DNA of 64,000 nt from Limnobacter olei (GCF_029087225.1 NZ_JARFJD010000011.1:1-64000); one strand, 5' to 3'; shown: positions 1-9,078, counted from the stretch's first letter. Program-made: numbers and translations. Notes: generated by a model from the letters alone, not told the origin.

Positions 1-22
1 TTGTTGACCAGCATGGGCGACA

Positions 23-61
23 GAGAACGGACCCGACCCGTAGTTTAGGCGGGTCGTTCTC
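23..61. other. imperfect inverted repeat (hairpin) of unknown role
   Basis: The arms GAGAACGGACCCG (23-35) and CGGGTCGTTCTC (50-61) pair with one bulged base around a 14-nt loop. Neither strand has a T-run after the hairpin, so it is not a canonical intrinsic terminator. It could be the 3' hairpin of a gene lying before the window. The remaining bases up to 154 show nothing else I can support. Confidence 0.3.
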
Positions 62-154
62 AGGCATCGCAAGGCTCAGCAAGGGGAGTACAGGTTTTCT
101 GGCGAGAGATCGGAACCCAAGCCGATTGGGCCAAGCAAACCAGCAAGCGAGCAA

Positions 155-946
155 TCAGCCTTCCATGCTCGCCCAAAGCCCGCTCCAGATCCGCATGCCG
201 GCTTGGTCCACTTCGTCCACTGCGCCTAAAAACCGCTCACGGGCTTGAACATTGACCCATTCTGCGGGCAAAAACGGGTCGTACACCACATGCTTGATTG
301 CGGTGCCGCCCAACAAGAATGATTCACGGGCGGCGACTTCAGGTTCCAGCGTACCCGAGCGGTCAAGCCAGGTGCGCATCTTTTTTTCCAGTTGCGCGTA
401 ATTGGTCTCTAGTTCGCGTGGGTTCCACAGGGTGGCAATTCGGCGCTGAAGCTCGGAGTCAAAATCACGAGCCTCGAACACCGGCGCGTCTTTCTCCAAA
501 CCCAGTTTGTACAGGCGATCGCGCACGCTTTGTAGTGTGTCTTCGATGTTGTTGGGGCGTATGAACAGGTGTTCGTTCAACGGTTGAAAACCCAGCATCA
601 GCAAGGCGCGTGCACGGGCGCGTTGTTGTTTGGCTTCGCTGCGTGAAAGTTTCTCGGCCTGCACCACAATGTAGCTGCCATCCCAGGGGCGAACCCGGGT
701 GCTGCGGGTGCGCCAGGCGGCCACGTCGTCGGCCAGCGTGTGTGCGTCGTCGGTGAGTTGGTACAGGGCGCGGCCTGCTGATTCGATCAGGCCTTCGGCT
801 GAAAGCCGCACTAGCGCCACACGTGTGTTGTTCACGCTGATGTCGAAAATGCCACAGGCGGCAATGGCCTGTTTGGCTGAAAGGGGGCGACCTTTGGAGG
901 CAAGCAACAGGTCGAGAATGAGGCTTTTGGCGGTGGGTTTGCGCAC
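155..946 (-). CDS. PaaX-like winged-helix transcriptional regulator
   Basis: This 263-residue protein resembles the PaaX family, which represses aromatic-acid (phenylacetyl-CoA) catabolism genes. Residues about 8-70 form a winged helix-turn-helix (ILDLLLASKGRPLSAKQAI, then VNNTRVALVRLSAEGLIE), and the rest matches the PaaX central and C-terminal regions. It is shorter than E. coli PaaX (about 316 residues). The start is a GTG codon, because an in-frame stop lies six codons upstream and no ATG intervenes. No paa catabolic genes are nearby, so the ligand and targets cannot be named. It is divergent from the acuI-like gene, and the 111-bp gap between them is the obvious place for an operator. 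Family assignment is fairly firm; function is inferred. Confidence 0.75.
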   Translation of the reverse strand: MRKPTAKSLILDLLLASKGRPLSAKQAIAACGIFDISVNNTRVALVRLSAEGLIESAGRALYQLTDDAHTLADDVAAWRTRSTRVRPWDGSYIVVQAEKLSRSEAKQQRARARALLMLGFQPLNEHLFIRPNNIEDTLQSVRDRLYKLGLEKDAPVFEARDFDSELQRRIATLWNPRELETNYAQLEKKMRTWLDRSGTLEPEVAARESFLLGGTAIKHVVYDPFLPAEWVNVQARERFLGAVDEVDQAGMRIWSGLWASMEG

Positions 947-1057
947 GGCGTACTTGTTCTTCTAAGGCAAACCTGAAGTGTATGCAAGGCAGGCCCGGCA
1001 TGCAAATTTGATGGCTTGTTTGTGCGATCATTGCCTCACCCAGAATAAGGAGACGAA

Positions 1058-2068
1058 ATGATCAGGGCATGGATTTCCCGGACGGCTGAGCAAGCGCAGG
1101 CCGAGCTGGAAACTCTCGATGAGTCTGAGTTTGCCGGGCAGGATGTGGTGCTGAAGTTGCATTACAGCTGTCTGAACTACAAGGATGCATTGGCGCTTAC
1201 CCACACTGCACCGATAGCGCGCAAGTACCCCATGGTGCATGGCATTGATGCGGTGGGCGAGGTGATTGAGTCGAATTCAGACCAGTGGCCGGTGGGCACA
1301 GTATGCCAGGTCAACGATTGGGGCTTGGGTGAAACGCATTGGGGTGGTTTGGCCGAGCGTGCCAGTGTGCCAGCACAGTGGATTTCACCGATTCCGGAAG
1401 GGCGAAGCGCCCGCTGGGCGGCTGCCTTGGGTACCGCTGGCTACACTGCGGCATTGTGCGTAATGGCCTTGCAAGATCACCCTGTGAAACCAGAAGATGG
1501 CCCGGTGCTGGTGACCGGGGTCAGCGGTGGTGTGGGTACAGTGGCCTGTTTGCTGTTGCAGCATTTGGGTTACGAAGTGGTGGGCCTGACTGGTTCAATT
1601 GATGCTATGGGTGAGCCTGTGTCCGAATCTGCAGGCAAACACTTTGAACGATTGCAGTTGGGTTCAACCCACCTGATTCACCGTGAATCCATGTCGCGCC
1701 CGGGCAAACCTTTGCAAAAAGAACAATTTGCGGCGGTGGTCGACAGTGTGGGCAGCCACACCTTAGTGAATGCCTGTGCTCAAACAAAGTACGGTGGTGT
1801 GGTTGCCGCATGTGGCCTGGCGCAGGGCATGGATTTTCAGGGCAGCGTGGCACCTTTTATTTTGAGAGGTATCACTTTGCGCGGTATTAACTGCGTCTAC
1901 CGTACCCATGCTGAGCGGGACCGCGCCTGGGGCATGTTGGCGCAAGCCTTGAATGAATATGATCTGGATTTCATGATCAAGGAAGTGCGGCTTGCCCAAG
2001 CCCTCGACAGCGCGCGCCTGGTTTTGGCCAATCAATTGCAGGGGCGTGTGGTGGTGAACTGTGCCTGA
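1058..2068 (+). CDS. acuI: AcuI/YhdH-type acryloyl-CoA reductase (MDR family quinone oxidoreductase)
   Basis: This is a medium-chain dehydrogenase/reductase of 336 residues, close to the usual length of the AcuI/YhdH group. AcuI reduces acryloyl-CoA to propionyl-CoA with NADPH and protects cells from this toxic electrophile. Visible are the N-terminal GroES-like part (YKDALALT, HGIDAVGEV) and the nucleotide-binding loop GVSGGVGTVA near residue 155. The zinc-ligand pattern of true alcohol dehydrogenases is absent, as expected. The start ATG follows a clear ribosome site (AAGGAGACGAA). The stop overlaps the next gene's GTG start by 8 bases, so the two are probably co-transcribed. The exact substrate is inferred from family membership. 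Confidence 0.8.
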   Translation: MIRAWISRTAEQAQAELETLDESEFAGQDVVLKLHYSCLNYKDALALTHTAPIARKYPMVHGIDAVGEVIESNSDQWPVGTVCQVNDWGLGETHWGGLAERASVPAQWISPIPEGRSARWAAALGTAGYTAALCVMALQDHPVKPEDGPVLVTGVSGGVGTVACLLLQHLGYEVVGLTGSIDAMGEPVSESAGKHFERLQLGSTHLIHRESMSRPGKPLQKEQFAAVVDSVGSHTLVNACAQTKYGGVVAACGLAQGMDFQGSVAPFILRGITLRGINCVYRTHAERDRAWGMLAQALNEYDLDFMIKEVRLAQALDSARLVLANQLQGRVVVNCA

Positions 2069-2960
2069 AAACCGGGCTTTGCCTTACCTGGCCCTGGTGC
2101 TGAATGCATTGGTGTGGGGTGTGTCGTGGTGGCCATTGCGCGAATTGCAGGGTGAGGGTTTGCACCCGTTGTGGTCCTCTGCATTCACTTACCTGCTGGG
2201 TGCGGTGGCCATGTTGTGTTTCATGCCCCGGGTGTGGAGCGAGTTTGTACGTCACAAAGCGTTGTGGCTGCTGGCCCTGGCGGCTGGCACCACCATGGTG
2301 GGCTTTAATTGGGGTGTGTCGATTGGCGAAGTGATTCGCGTGGTGCTGTTGTTCTACCTGATGCCAATTTGGGCAGTATTGATTGCACGTGTTGCCCTGA
2401 ATGAACGAATTACCTTGAAGGCCTTGCTGCGAGTCGCTTTGGCGTTTGCAGGTGCGGTGCTGGTGTTAAGCCCCAATGGTAGCTTGGGTTTTCCGGTGCC
2501 TTCGAACCTGGCGGAATGGCTGGGTTTGATGGGTGGTGCGGCATTTGCGCTGAACAACATCATGTTGCGGCATCAGGCTGCCCGCACCGCGCAGGCGCGT
2601 TTGTTCGCCATGTTCGTGGGCGGTATTGTTGCGCCAAGCGCGGTGGCTGCTTTATTGGCCCTGTTGTTGGGCGAGGGCAATGCCTTTGTGCAGTGGCCCG
2701 TGTTGCCCGGGTTTTACGGTGGTTTGGTGTTGTTGGCTTTTGCGGTTACCTTGCTGGTGGCCAACTATGGTTTGCAGTATGGAGCGTCGCGTTTGCCGGC
2801 CAATGTAACCTCGGTGGTGATGTTGTCAGAGGTGGTGTTTGCTACGTTGTCCGCTATATTGCTGACCAACGAAGCGCTAACGCTGCAGGTTGGAATTGGC
2901 GGGTCCATGATTTTGCTGGCGGCTGCTTTAAGCGCGCTTGAAAACCAAGACGCGCATTGA
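2061..2960 (+). CDS. EamA-family (DMT) transporter
   Basis: This 299-residue inner-membrane protein is almost entirely hydrophobic, with about ten membrane helices in two EamA repeats. The second repeat begins near residue 150 (EWLGLMGGAAFALNNIMLRHQ). DMT/EamA proteins export or import small metabolites such as amino acids or nucleosides; the substrate cannot be read from the sequence. The start is a GTG inside the end of the preceding acuI-like gene, suggesting translational coupling. The following gene's ribosome site lies just after its stop. Confidence 0.8.
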   Translation: MPENRALPYLALVLNALVWGVSWWPLRELQGEGLHPLWSSAFTYLLGAVAMLCFMPRVWSEFVRHKALWLLALAAGTTMVGFNWGVSIGEVIRVVLLFYLMPIWAVLIARVALNERITLKALLRVALAFAGAVLVLSPNGSLGFPVPSNLAEWLGLMGGAAFALNNIMLRHQAARTAQARLFAMFVGGIVAPSAVAALLALLLGEGNAFVQWPVLPGFYGGLVLLAFAVTLLVANYGLQYGASRLPANVTSVVMLSEVVFATLSAILLTNEALTLQVGIGGSMILLAAALSALENQDAH

Positions 2961-2974
2961 TCGGGAGGAGAAAC

Positions 2975-3736
2975 ATGAATCATTTGTTTAAGGTGGCAAT
3001 GGCCACTGCAGCGTCTACATTGCGTGGCTGGCAGGGTATGGTGGTGACGGAACCCGCAGCGGTTCAGCCTGAAAAACCATTGAAACTATACGAGTTCGAA
3101 AGTTGTCCCTACTGTCGCTTGGTGCGTGAAACCCTCACGGAGCTGGCGCTGGACGCTGACATTTACCCCTGCCCCAAGGGTGGAACACGGTTTCGTGCAG
3201 ATGTGCTGGAATTGGGGGGCAAGGCCCAGTTTCCGTTTTTGGTGGACGACAACACTGGCGTGAAGTTGTATGAGTCAGCCGATATTATCGAATACCTGTA
3301 CACCACCTATGCCAAGCGGACTGTGCCGTTGCGTGTGAAGGCTGCGTTGCCGCAGGCGGTGTCTAGCCTGGCCAATTCGGCTTTGGGCCTGGGTGCTGGC
3401 ACCCATGCGCGTGCTTCGAAAAAGCCTGAGCAAATGTTGACGTTGTACAGTTTTGAAGCATCGCCATTTTGCAGGCCAGTGCGCGAAGTGTTGTGCGAGC
3501 TGGAGATTCCTTACCACTTGGTGAATTTGGGCAAAGAGCAATTTGCAGACATGGGTGTGAATGGTGTGCATGCGGCTGTTGGCGAATACAACCCGGTGAA
3601 GGGTGGTAAACGCGAGCAGTTCATGGCCAAAACCAACAAGATGATGGTGCCGTATCTGGAAGACCCAAACACGGGCAAGGCCATGTTCGAATCCAAAGCG
3701 ATTGTGGAGTACCTGCTGGAAACCTATGGCGGGTGA
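2975..3736 (+). CDS. tandem glutaredoxin/GST N-terminal domain protein
   Basis: This 253-residue protein has two thioredoxin-fold GST_N/glutaredoxin domains and no helical GST C-terminal domain. The first (about 36-115) carries a complete CPYC redox motif at 44-47. The second (about 154-250) has SPFC at 163-166, so only one cysteine remains and any chemistry there would be monothiol. Each copy has the VPYL/FPFL cis-proline stretch and an ESKAIVEYL/ESADIIEYL glutathione-site motif. The ATG at 2975 follows GGGAGGAG. A possible start at 2957 lies inside the previous gene and is less likely. The sequence supports a glutathione-linked redox role but gives no specific partner. Confidence 0.75.
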   Translation: MNHLFKVAMATAASTLRGWQGMVVTEPAAVQPEKPLKLYEFESCPYCRLVRETLTELALDADIYPCPKGGTRFRADVLELGGKAQFPFLVDDNTGVKLYESADIIEYLYTTYAKRTVPLRVKAALPQAVSSLANSALGLGAGTHARASKKPEQMLTLYSFEASPFCRPVREVLCELEIPYHLVNLGKEQFADMGVNGVHAAVGEYNPVKGGKREQFMAKTNKMMVPYLEDPNTGKAMFESKAIVEYLLETYGG

Positions 3737-3739
3737 GGT

Positions 3740-4819
3740 TTATTTCGGGACGAAGAACATTACGGTTTCTGTCCAGCCCTCGGTGTAGTGGCGCAAATGC
3801 ACGTTGTAGTCGTTGCGGACACCGAGAATGATTTCAGGCACTTGCCAGAAATGGGCGGGGTCGTGGTACACCGCCACGGCCAGCTTGGGGTGGTCTTCCT
3901 GAATATGCCACTTCATGCCCTCCAGTGCTTTGGGTTCTGCACCTTCCAGGTCGAGTTTGATGAAGCTCACAGATTCTGTGACTCGATTGTCCAGTGCGTC
4001 CACCTCAATTTTCACGCTGCCGGTTTCCGAAATTTTGCAGGCCGAACCAGCACCTGCGTCAAATGACAGAGTTTGCTTTGCATCAAACAAGCCCACCGGA
4101 TGGTAGTGAATGTTGGGGTGCTGGGCCAGTTTACTTTTGGCCTTCCCAAGTGTGGTTTCAGTGGGCTCGAAAAAGTGCACGCCACCATACTGCGGGCATC
4201 GCTTGATGAATTCTTCGGTGGTGTAGCCGTCAAAGCCGCCACCATCCACAAAAACCTCGCCTGGTGAAAATTTTACAAAGGGCTCGAAGTATTGCTGGTC
4301 GGCTGTGTAGTCGAAAAACCGCATGGCACGCAGGTTGGCGTTCAGGCGAAACTCCATAACCCGGTTAAACACTTCCCGCGATTCTTGATCGGCGAACAGG
4401 TCGCGCACCCGTTCAAATTTCTCGGGGTGGGCTGCATATTCCTTTTGAGTATCGGCCAGGGCTTGTACTTGCGGTAGCTGAAAATGACTGGCGTCGGCCA
4501 CTGCAAAGTAATCCATCGACACCACACCATTGAGGCGCATCAGTTTGTTCATGGCGGTTTTGGGGCGCGCCTGTGTCACGGTTGAAATCACCATGCTGCC
4601 CGCAGGCACCTGGTTTAATTTCAAAACCGGTTTGCCACGGTATTCGGTGGCGGTGGTGTATTCGTCGATAAAGCCGTCGAGGTTTGCTCGGCTGGCCACT
4701 GCATCAGCAAACTCGTTAATGCCCAGCACATAGCGTTTCTGGGTGGTATTGCCAAAAAATTCCGCATGAAAGGAGGCGGCGTGGGCTTTTTGACTGAGTT
4801 GTTTCATGGCGAGGCACAT
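3740..4819 (-). CDS. FkbM-family SAM-dependent methyltransferase
   Basis: This is a 359-residue protein with an FkbM methyltransferase domain in its C-terminal two thirds. The SAM-binding segment reads VFVDGGGFDGYTTEEF, followed by the acidic loop VHFFEPTE and the signature IKLDLEGAEPKALEGM. FkbM enzymes O-methylate sugars, polyketides or glycans. The N-terminal 140 residues have no family I recognise and may bind the acceptor. It is convergent with the preceding gene (3 bases between stops). The ATG at 4819 is used here; an in-frame ATG four codons later is equally possible because neither has a good ribosome site. No glycan biosynthesis cluster surrounds it, so the substrate is unknown. Confidence 0.75.
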   Translation of the reverse strand: MCLAMKQLSQKAHAASFHAEFFGNTTQKRYVLGINEFADAVASRANLDGFIDEYTTATEYRGKPVLKLNQVPAGSMVISTVTQARPKTAMNKLMRLNGVVSMDYFAVADASHFQLPQVQALADTQKEYAAHPEKFERVRDLFADQESREVFNRVMEFRLNANLRAMRFFDYTADQQYFEPFVKFSPGEVFVDGGGFDGYTTEEFIKRCPQYGGVHFFEPTETTLGKAKSKLAQHPNIHYHPVGLFDAKQTLSFDAGAGSACKISETGSVKIEVDALDNRVTESVSFIKLDLEGAEPKALEGMKWHIQEDHPKLAVAVYHDPAHFWQVPEIILGVRNDYNVHLRHYTEGWTETVMFFVPK

Positions 4820-4908
4820 AAAAGGTAGCGATGAAACCAGTCTAAAGACATCGTTGACGGCGGTAGCTTCGGAAAAGCGAGGGAAAACAGGTGCTTATGG
4901 ACTATTTT

Positions 4909-4946
4909 GAAAAAATGTCCCGTTCGCACCGCTTGGCGCGAACGGG
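4909..4946 (-). terminator. intrinsic terminator of the 5'-nucleotidase gene
   Basis: A perfect 9-bp stem (CCCGTTCGC at 4919-4927 and GCGAACGGG at 4938-4946) with a 10-nt loop begins just after the stop of the minus-strand gene ending at 4954. Read on the minus strand it is followed by ACATTTTTTC, a good uridine run. Confidence 0.8.
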
Positions 4947-4953
4947 CTGGGGC

Positions 4954-7059
4954 TTACTGCGCAGAAACGGTGTCAGTGCGAACGGCCAGGTTCTGAATTC
5001 TCAAGTCATTGGCGGCAGGTGTTTCCGCAGTGTTGAAAGGGCTGGCATTGGTGAACTGGCGCAAGAATCGTGCAAATGCATCTTGCTCAGAACCCTTCGC
5101 TGCAAAGGTATTGCCCGCCGTGAATGTTGTGGGGTCGATTGGGTTGGCGGTGTCCAGGCTGAGCCGGTTCTGGTTGACCAACAGCGGGAACGGGTAGCTG
5201 TCGCCGCCCAGGTTGGTGGTGCCGCTGATATTGGCCAGGAAATTCAAGGTTACCAGCCTGAAGATGCGATTGGGGTCACCTTGAATTGCGCCATTTTGGA
5301 CCACGATGTCATTGCCGACTTTCACTGTTCGAATCCGACTGCCTGTTCCATCTGCTGCTGTGCCCGCTGCACCCACTGTGCGTGCGGTTCGGGTCGTATC
5401 GAAACTGAATGAAACACCTCCAACTTGTGGGAATGCCCCTGGGGTGGCGCCCGGAGCGACGCCGGAAACACCATGCTCCAGCAGTTCTTTCAAACGGGTC
5501 GCCGAAACGTCGATAACCACAAGTCCATTGTTAAACCGCAAAGAGTTTTCAATGGCCAGTTGAGAAATTTCGCCCTCTTCCCGAATGCCAGGGTTGGCTG
5601 CAACCGGTTTGAATGTTGTTGTGGTAGAACCGGGCAGGGTTTCAATAAAACCGATGTCGGAACGAATACCGCCACCGTTTTTCAGGGAAATGGCGGTGGT
5701 GGTGTCAAACAGTCTGGCGTAGGTCAGATTGGCGTCCGATGACAAATTACCTAGATTGGTCTCTTCTGAACGCACTGCTGTGCGGCGTCCTTCGAGGTAA
5801 ACAGCAGACTCGCCAAATACATTGCCGTCTTTCGCAACGATCACTGACCGGAGTGCATCACGAATGGCCACAACCGCCGGGATTGGTGTTACCCCACCTG
5901 CATTGTCATCGGTTTCGCTGGTGGCGTAAGCATCAGACACGGTCCGGTCGATGCGTTGCGGAATGATGCGGCCTTGCGCATCAAAAGGCGCTACCAAACG
6001 CCCCAAATACTTGTAGTCGCCATCCACGTTCACCAGTGCCACCGGGTTGGTTGGGGATTGGATGATGCGTGGGTATTCGCCTTGCGAGGCCTCACCTGGG
6101 CGAAGACGACTGTTGCCAAGGCGAGTGTTGGAGCCACCTGCCACAATGATATCTACATCACGCAGACCCGCGGCCAGTTGCTCTTCCACGCTGATTTGTT
6201 GCATGTGGGCCAGCAGGATGATTTTGTTGATCCCGGCGGCGGTCATTTCATCCACACCGGTTTGAATCGAGGAGATCAGGTTGTTGATCACCACGTTGTT
6301 GCTGCTGTCGCCGCCGGCAAATGTGATGCCGCCAGTTGACGTAATTTGCGGAAAGGTGGGTGAACTGGCACCAATCAATCCAATGGTTTCTCCATTTACC
6401 GTGGTGCTCACCCACCCAGTAACACGCCCGGCCGCGGCAGTTGCTGTTTGGCCATTTGGAACGATGAATGTGGGTGATGCATTCAGTGTCGCGGTGAAGT
6501 TGGGGTCGTTTGCAAAGTTGGCATTGAAGGACAGGTAAGGGAATCGGCCACCGTCCCAGCGAGTTTCAGTGCCGCCTGTGACGTTGCGGATGTCTGCACC
6601 AAAAATGGTCCGAAACTCGGAGGTGCCCAGGTCCAAATCATGGTTGCCCAGCGCAGAGGCCTGAACACCCATGGCATCCAGAAAGGCAATGTCAGCCCGA
6701 CCAATCGAGGCACGCAGCGTATTGATGCCACGCTGTGTACGAAACACGTTTTGCAGTGATGAGTCCTCGGAAGCAGAAAGGCGCGGACCTGGAATCAAAT
6801 TGTCGCCCGAGCTGACCACCAAGGTGTTGTTGGGCATTGCCGAGCGGAAGCTGTCAAGCAAACCTGAGAGGTTGGCAATGCTGTTCAAGGCCACATTGTC
6901 ATCCCCGTCTGCATCAGCGAAATGCAGCATCTGAAGCGTGAACGCGGCTTCAGGTGCGGGTGCGGGAGGAGGGGTGTCGTTGTCTGACGAGCATGCTGTC
7001 ATCAAGGCCAGCAGAGAAAGAACCCCGCCCGCCAGTATTTTTCTGTGTGATTCGTACAT
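4954..7059 (-). CDS. exported metallophosphatase / 5'-nucleotidase lipoprotein
   Basis: This 701-residue protein has a lipoprotein signal peptide (lipobox LMTAC, lipidated Cys23). It then has an N-terminal calcineurin-like metallophosphatase domain (about 40-330) and a C-terminal 5'-nucleotidase domain (about 400-690). Metal-site motifs visible are GDN at 85-87 and GNHD at 138-141. The first motif reads HFADAD (46-51) where classical 5'-nucleotidases have D-x-H, so the metal ligand set is slightly altered. It would release phosphate from nucleotides or other monoesters outside the inner membrane. The start ATG follows CAGGAAG. It lies downstream of the phoD-like gene on the same strand with 114 bp between. 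A shared role in phosphate or nucleotide scavenging is inferred. Confidence 0.8.
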   Translation of the reverse strand: MYESHRKILAGGVLSLLALMTACSSDNDTPPPAPAPEAAFTLQMLHFADADGDDNVALNSIANLSGLLDSFRSAMPNNTLVVSSGDNLIPGPRLSASEDSSLQNVFRTQRGINTLRASIGRADIAFLDAMGVQASALGNHDLDLGTSEFRTIFGADIRNVTGGTETRWDGGRFPYLSFNANFANDPNFTATLNASPTFIVPNGQTATAAAGRVTGWVSTTVNGETIGLIGASSPTFPQITSTGGITFAGGDSSNNVVINNLISSIQTGVDEMTAAGINKIILLAHMQQISVEEQLAAGLRDVDIIVAGGSNTRLGNSRLRPGEASQGEYPRIIQSPTNPVALVNVDGDYKYLGRLVAPFDAQGRIIPQRIDRTVSDAYATSETDDNAGGVTPIPAVVAIRDALRSVIVAKDGNVFGESAVYLEGRRTAVRSEETNLGNLSSDANLTYARLFDTTTAISLKNGGGIRSDIGFIETLPGSTTTTFKPVAANPGIREEGEISQLAIENSLRFNNGLVVIDVSATRLKELLEHGVSGVAPGATPGAFPQVGGVSFSFDTTRTARTVGAAGTAADGTGSRIRTVKVGNDIVVQNGAIQGDPNRIFRLVTLNFLANISGTTNLGGDSYPFPLLVNQNRLSLDTANPIDPTTFTAGNTFAAKGSEQDAFARFLRQFTNASPFNTAETPAANDLRIQNLAVRTDTVSAQ

Positions 7060-7173
7060 GATTTGCTTCCTGGATGCTGCTGAAAAGACGGACTTTTGTT
7101 GAGTTGAATCAATTAGGAAAAGTCGCGAAAGTCAGTTTAGGCAGTCCAGGTTGCAGTTCGATGAAGTTTTTGT

Positions 7174-8976
7174 TTACGTTGGAATTGGCAGGTTGATTGG
7201 CAAGGCGCCGTCAAAACGGTTACTGCCACGCTGCACGGTGAACGACTTGCGCATGGCCTCGTTCTCAACGCCAATGAGTGACTCGTCGGTAATGCTTTGC
7301 GCGTATTTCCAGGTCACATTCATTTGTTCGCGTTGCATCTCGATGAGTGCGAAACCTTTGGTTTTCAGTTCGCTGTATTTGATGTGCGGGTTGAGCAAAG
7401 GCAACAGAGTGGACACCAGATCGGCCACTTCATCTGGAAAGCCAGAGGATGTGACGGATGGGGTTACAATTTCCACGCCCAAGCTTCGCTGCAATTGATT
7501 GCCGCCAATCAGGGCAATCGGGTTTTCGTACAGCTCAATGGCCCAACTGGTGTGAATGTCGCCAGTCAGTACCACCAGGTTTTCAATGCCGATGTCTTTG
7601 ATCAGGTTAAACACGCGATTGCGTTCGGCCACGTAGCCGTCCCACTGGTCCATGTTGATGCTGACCAGGTTGCCCAGCAGTTTTTGATCCAGCAGTTCCA
7701 CTTGTGGCGCTTCCAGAATGTTCAATTGACCAAACATCACTTGCTGTCCCAGCACAGTCCAGATGCTATTTCTCTGCTTGGCTTCAAACATGCGGTCGCT
7801 GAGCCAGCGGCGTTGCTCGAACCCAAGCAGTTGTCGATCCGGATTGAATCGGTCAGGGTCTACAGCCATGATTTCAGCCTGTTTGTCGCGACCCACAATG
7901 CGGGTGTCCAGCATAATCAGGCTACACAAATCGCCCACTTGAAAGTCGCGGTAAATCACCTCGCGTGGATCGGGTGCCAATGTATTTTCATCGCGCGGGA
8001 AGCGTTCGCGCAGAGGCATCCAGTTGTAATAGGTGCGAATGGCTGTGGCTTTGCGCTCCTGATAATCGCCCTCTTCAGGCTGGTGGTTCTCGGCCCCGTC
8101 CTTGTAAGCATCATTGGTAATTTCATGGTCGTCCCACACTGCAATCATGGGGTGGGTAGCATGAAGCGCTTGAAGTTCAGGGTCGGCCTTGTACTGTTGG
8201 TGGCGTAACACATACTCTTCGCGGGTGACCATTTCCTTTTGCGGATTTGGCGTTCGGGCAACGCCGTTGCGGCTGAGCTCGGTACCACCGCCGCCGCCTT
8301 CGTAAAGGTAGTCGCCCAAATGCACCATGAAATCCAGAGGCTCACGGCGCACCATCTCGTACACAGAAAACAAACCTGCCGGGTAGTTGGAGCAGCTCAG
8401 CGTCGCAAACTTCACAGATTCCACTTCCCCACTGGGCAGTGTTTTGGCATGCCCAATTCGTGACTTCTGATTGCCCGCCACAAAACGGTATAGCAAGGCC
8501 TGGTTGCCGGTAAGCTCGGGTATTTGACCCTGCATGAAACGCGAGTTGCTGTAGAGGGCTTGGTTACCCAAGTCCACTTTCACCGTGTAGTCGCGGTCGC
8601 GAAATGCAATAAATTCGCCCAGGCGATTGATGGGACCTTCTTGGAATTTTGAATTCCATTCGGTCATATCGGCCAGGGGTTCCCCCAACAGCACGTATTC
8701 CAGCATCACCGGGATTTGATCGATATTGGTGTTGCGCGGAGAGAGGGCAGTCCACAAAATAACAGCTTCGGCGGTGGGGTCACCGCTGCTGACACCCCAG
8801 GGAAAAGCGCCAGCCGGGTTCAGCATTTGATCAACTGTTTCGCTGGGTGTAACCGGGTTACCAGGGTTGCCGGGATTCGCCGTGTTGCCGGTGTTTGACC
8901 CGTCAGAGCCGCAGGCTACCAGAGCGGGCAGGGACAAGCCGGCCAGGCCGGTGCGAAGAAAATGGCGACGATCCAT
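7174..8976 (-). CDS. phoD: PhoD-like alkaline phosphatase / phosphodiesterase, Tat-exported lipoprotein
   Basis: This 600-residue protein belongs to the PhoD family, Fe/Ca-dependent secreted phosphatases acting on phosphomono- and diesters. The N-terminus has a twin-arginine signal (DRRHFLRTG) and a lipobox (LPALVAC, Cys22), so it is probably Tat-exported and lipidated. Catalytic-domain motifs include the substrate cysteine segment LSCSNYP, the metal-binding LGDYLYE and WDDHEITND, and GDIHTSWA near the C-terminus. The length is typical. Its upstream region holds a strong palindrome (9049-9068). With the adjacent 5'-nucleotidase it makes a two-gene organophosphate-scavenging set; phosphate regulation is plausible but no clear Pho box is visible. 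Confidence 0.85.
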   Translation of the reverse strand: MDRRHFLRTGLAGLSLPALVACGSDGSNTGNTANPGNPGNPVTPSETVDQMLNPAGAFPWGVSSGDPTAEAVILWTALSPRNTNIDQIPVMLEYVLLGEPLADMTEWNSKFQEGPINRLGEFIAFRDRDYTVKVDLGNQALYSNSRFMQGQIPELTGNQALLYRFVAGNQKSRIGHAKTLPSGEVESVKFATLSCSNYPAGLFSVYEMVRREPLDFMVHLGDYLYEGGGGGTELSRNGVARTPNPQKEMVTREEYVLRHQQYKADPELQALHATHPMIAVWDDHEITNDAYKDGAENHQPEEGDYQERKATAIRTYYNWMPLRERFPRDENTLAPDPREVIYRDFQVGDLCSLIMLDTRIVGRDKQAEIMAVDPDRFNPDRQLLGFEQRRWLSDRMFEAKQRNSIWTVLGQQVMFGQLNILEAPQVELLDQKLLGNLVSINMDQWDGYVAERNRVFNLIKDIGIENLVVLTGDIHTSWAIELYENPIALIGGNQLQRSLGVEIVTPSVTSSGFPDEVADLVSTLLPLLNPHIKYSELKTKGFALIEMQREQMNVTWKYAQSITDESLIGVENEAMRKSFTVQRGSNRFDGALPINLPIPT

Positions 8977-9048
8977 GCTGTATCCCGAAAAAATGTTGGT
9001 TCTTCTTGATACTGCTTGGGTGGTCGCTTTAGTTTTGGAAGAACATGT

Positions 9049-9068
9049 CAGCGTGACTGGTCACGCTG
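9049..9068. promoter_or_regulatory. 20-bp palindrome between the hydroxylase gene and phoD
   Basis: CAGCGTGAC (9049-9057) and GTCACGCTG (9060-9068) are perfect inverted copies separated by two bases. GGTCAC and GTGTCAC copies 11 bp apart overlap its right side. It sits 73-92 bp upstream of the phoD start codon and 10 bp past the stop of the hydroxylase gene. It is not followed by a uridine run on the minus strand, so an operator is at least as likely as a terminator. Confidence 0.4.
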
Positions 9069-9078
9069 GTGTCACAAA

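Noticed and set aside
7297-8208. Open frame antisense to phoD (303 codons)
   Set aside because: No recognisable motifs or ribosome site; phoD is clearly the real gene.
9049-9068. The palindrome upstream of phoD as an intrinsic terminator of the hydroxylase gene
   Set aside because: The loop is only two bases and no uridine run follows on the minus strand; kept as a possible operator.
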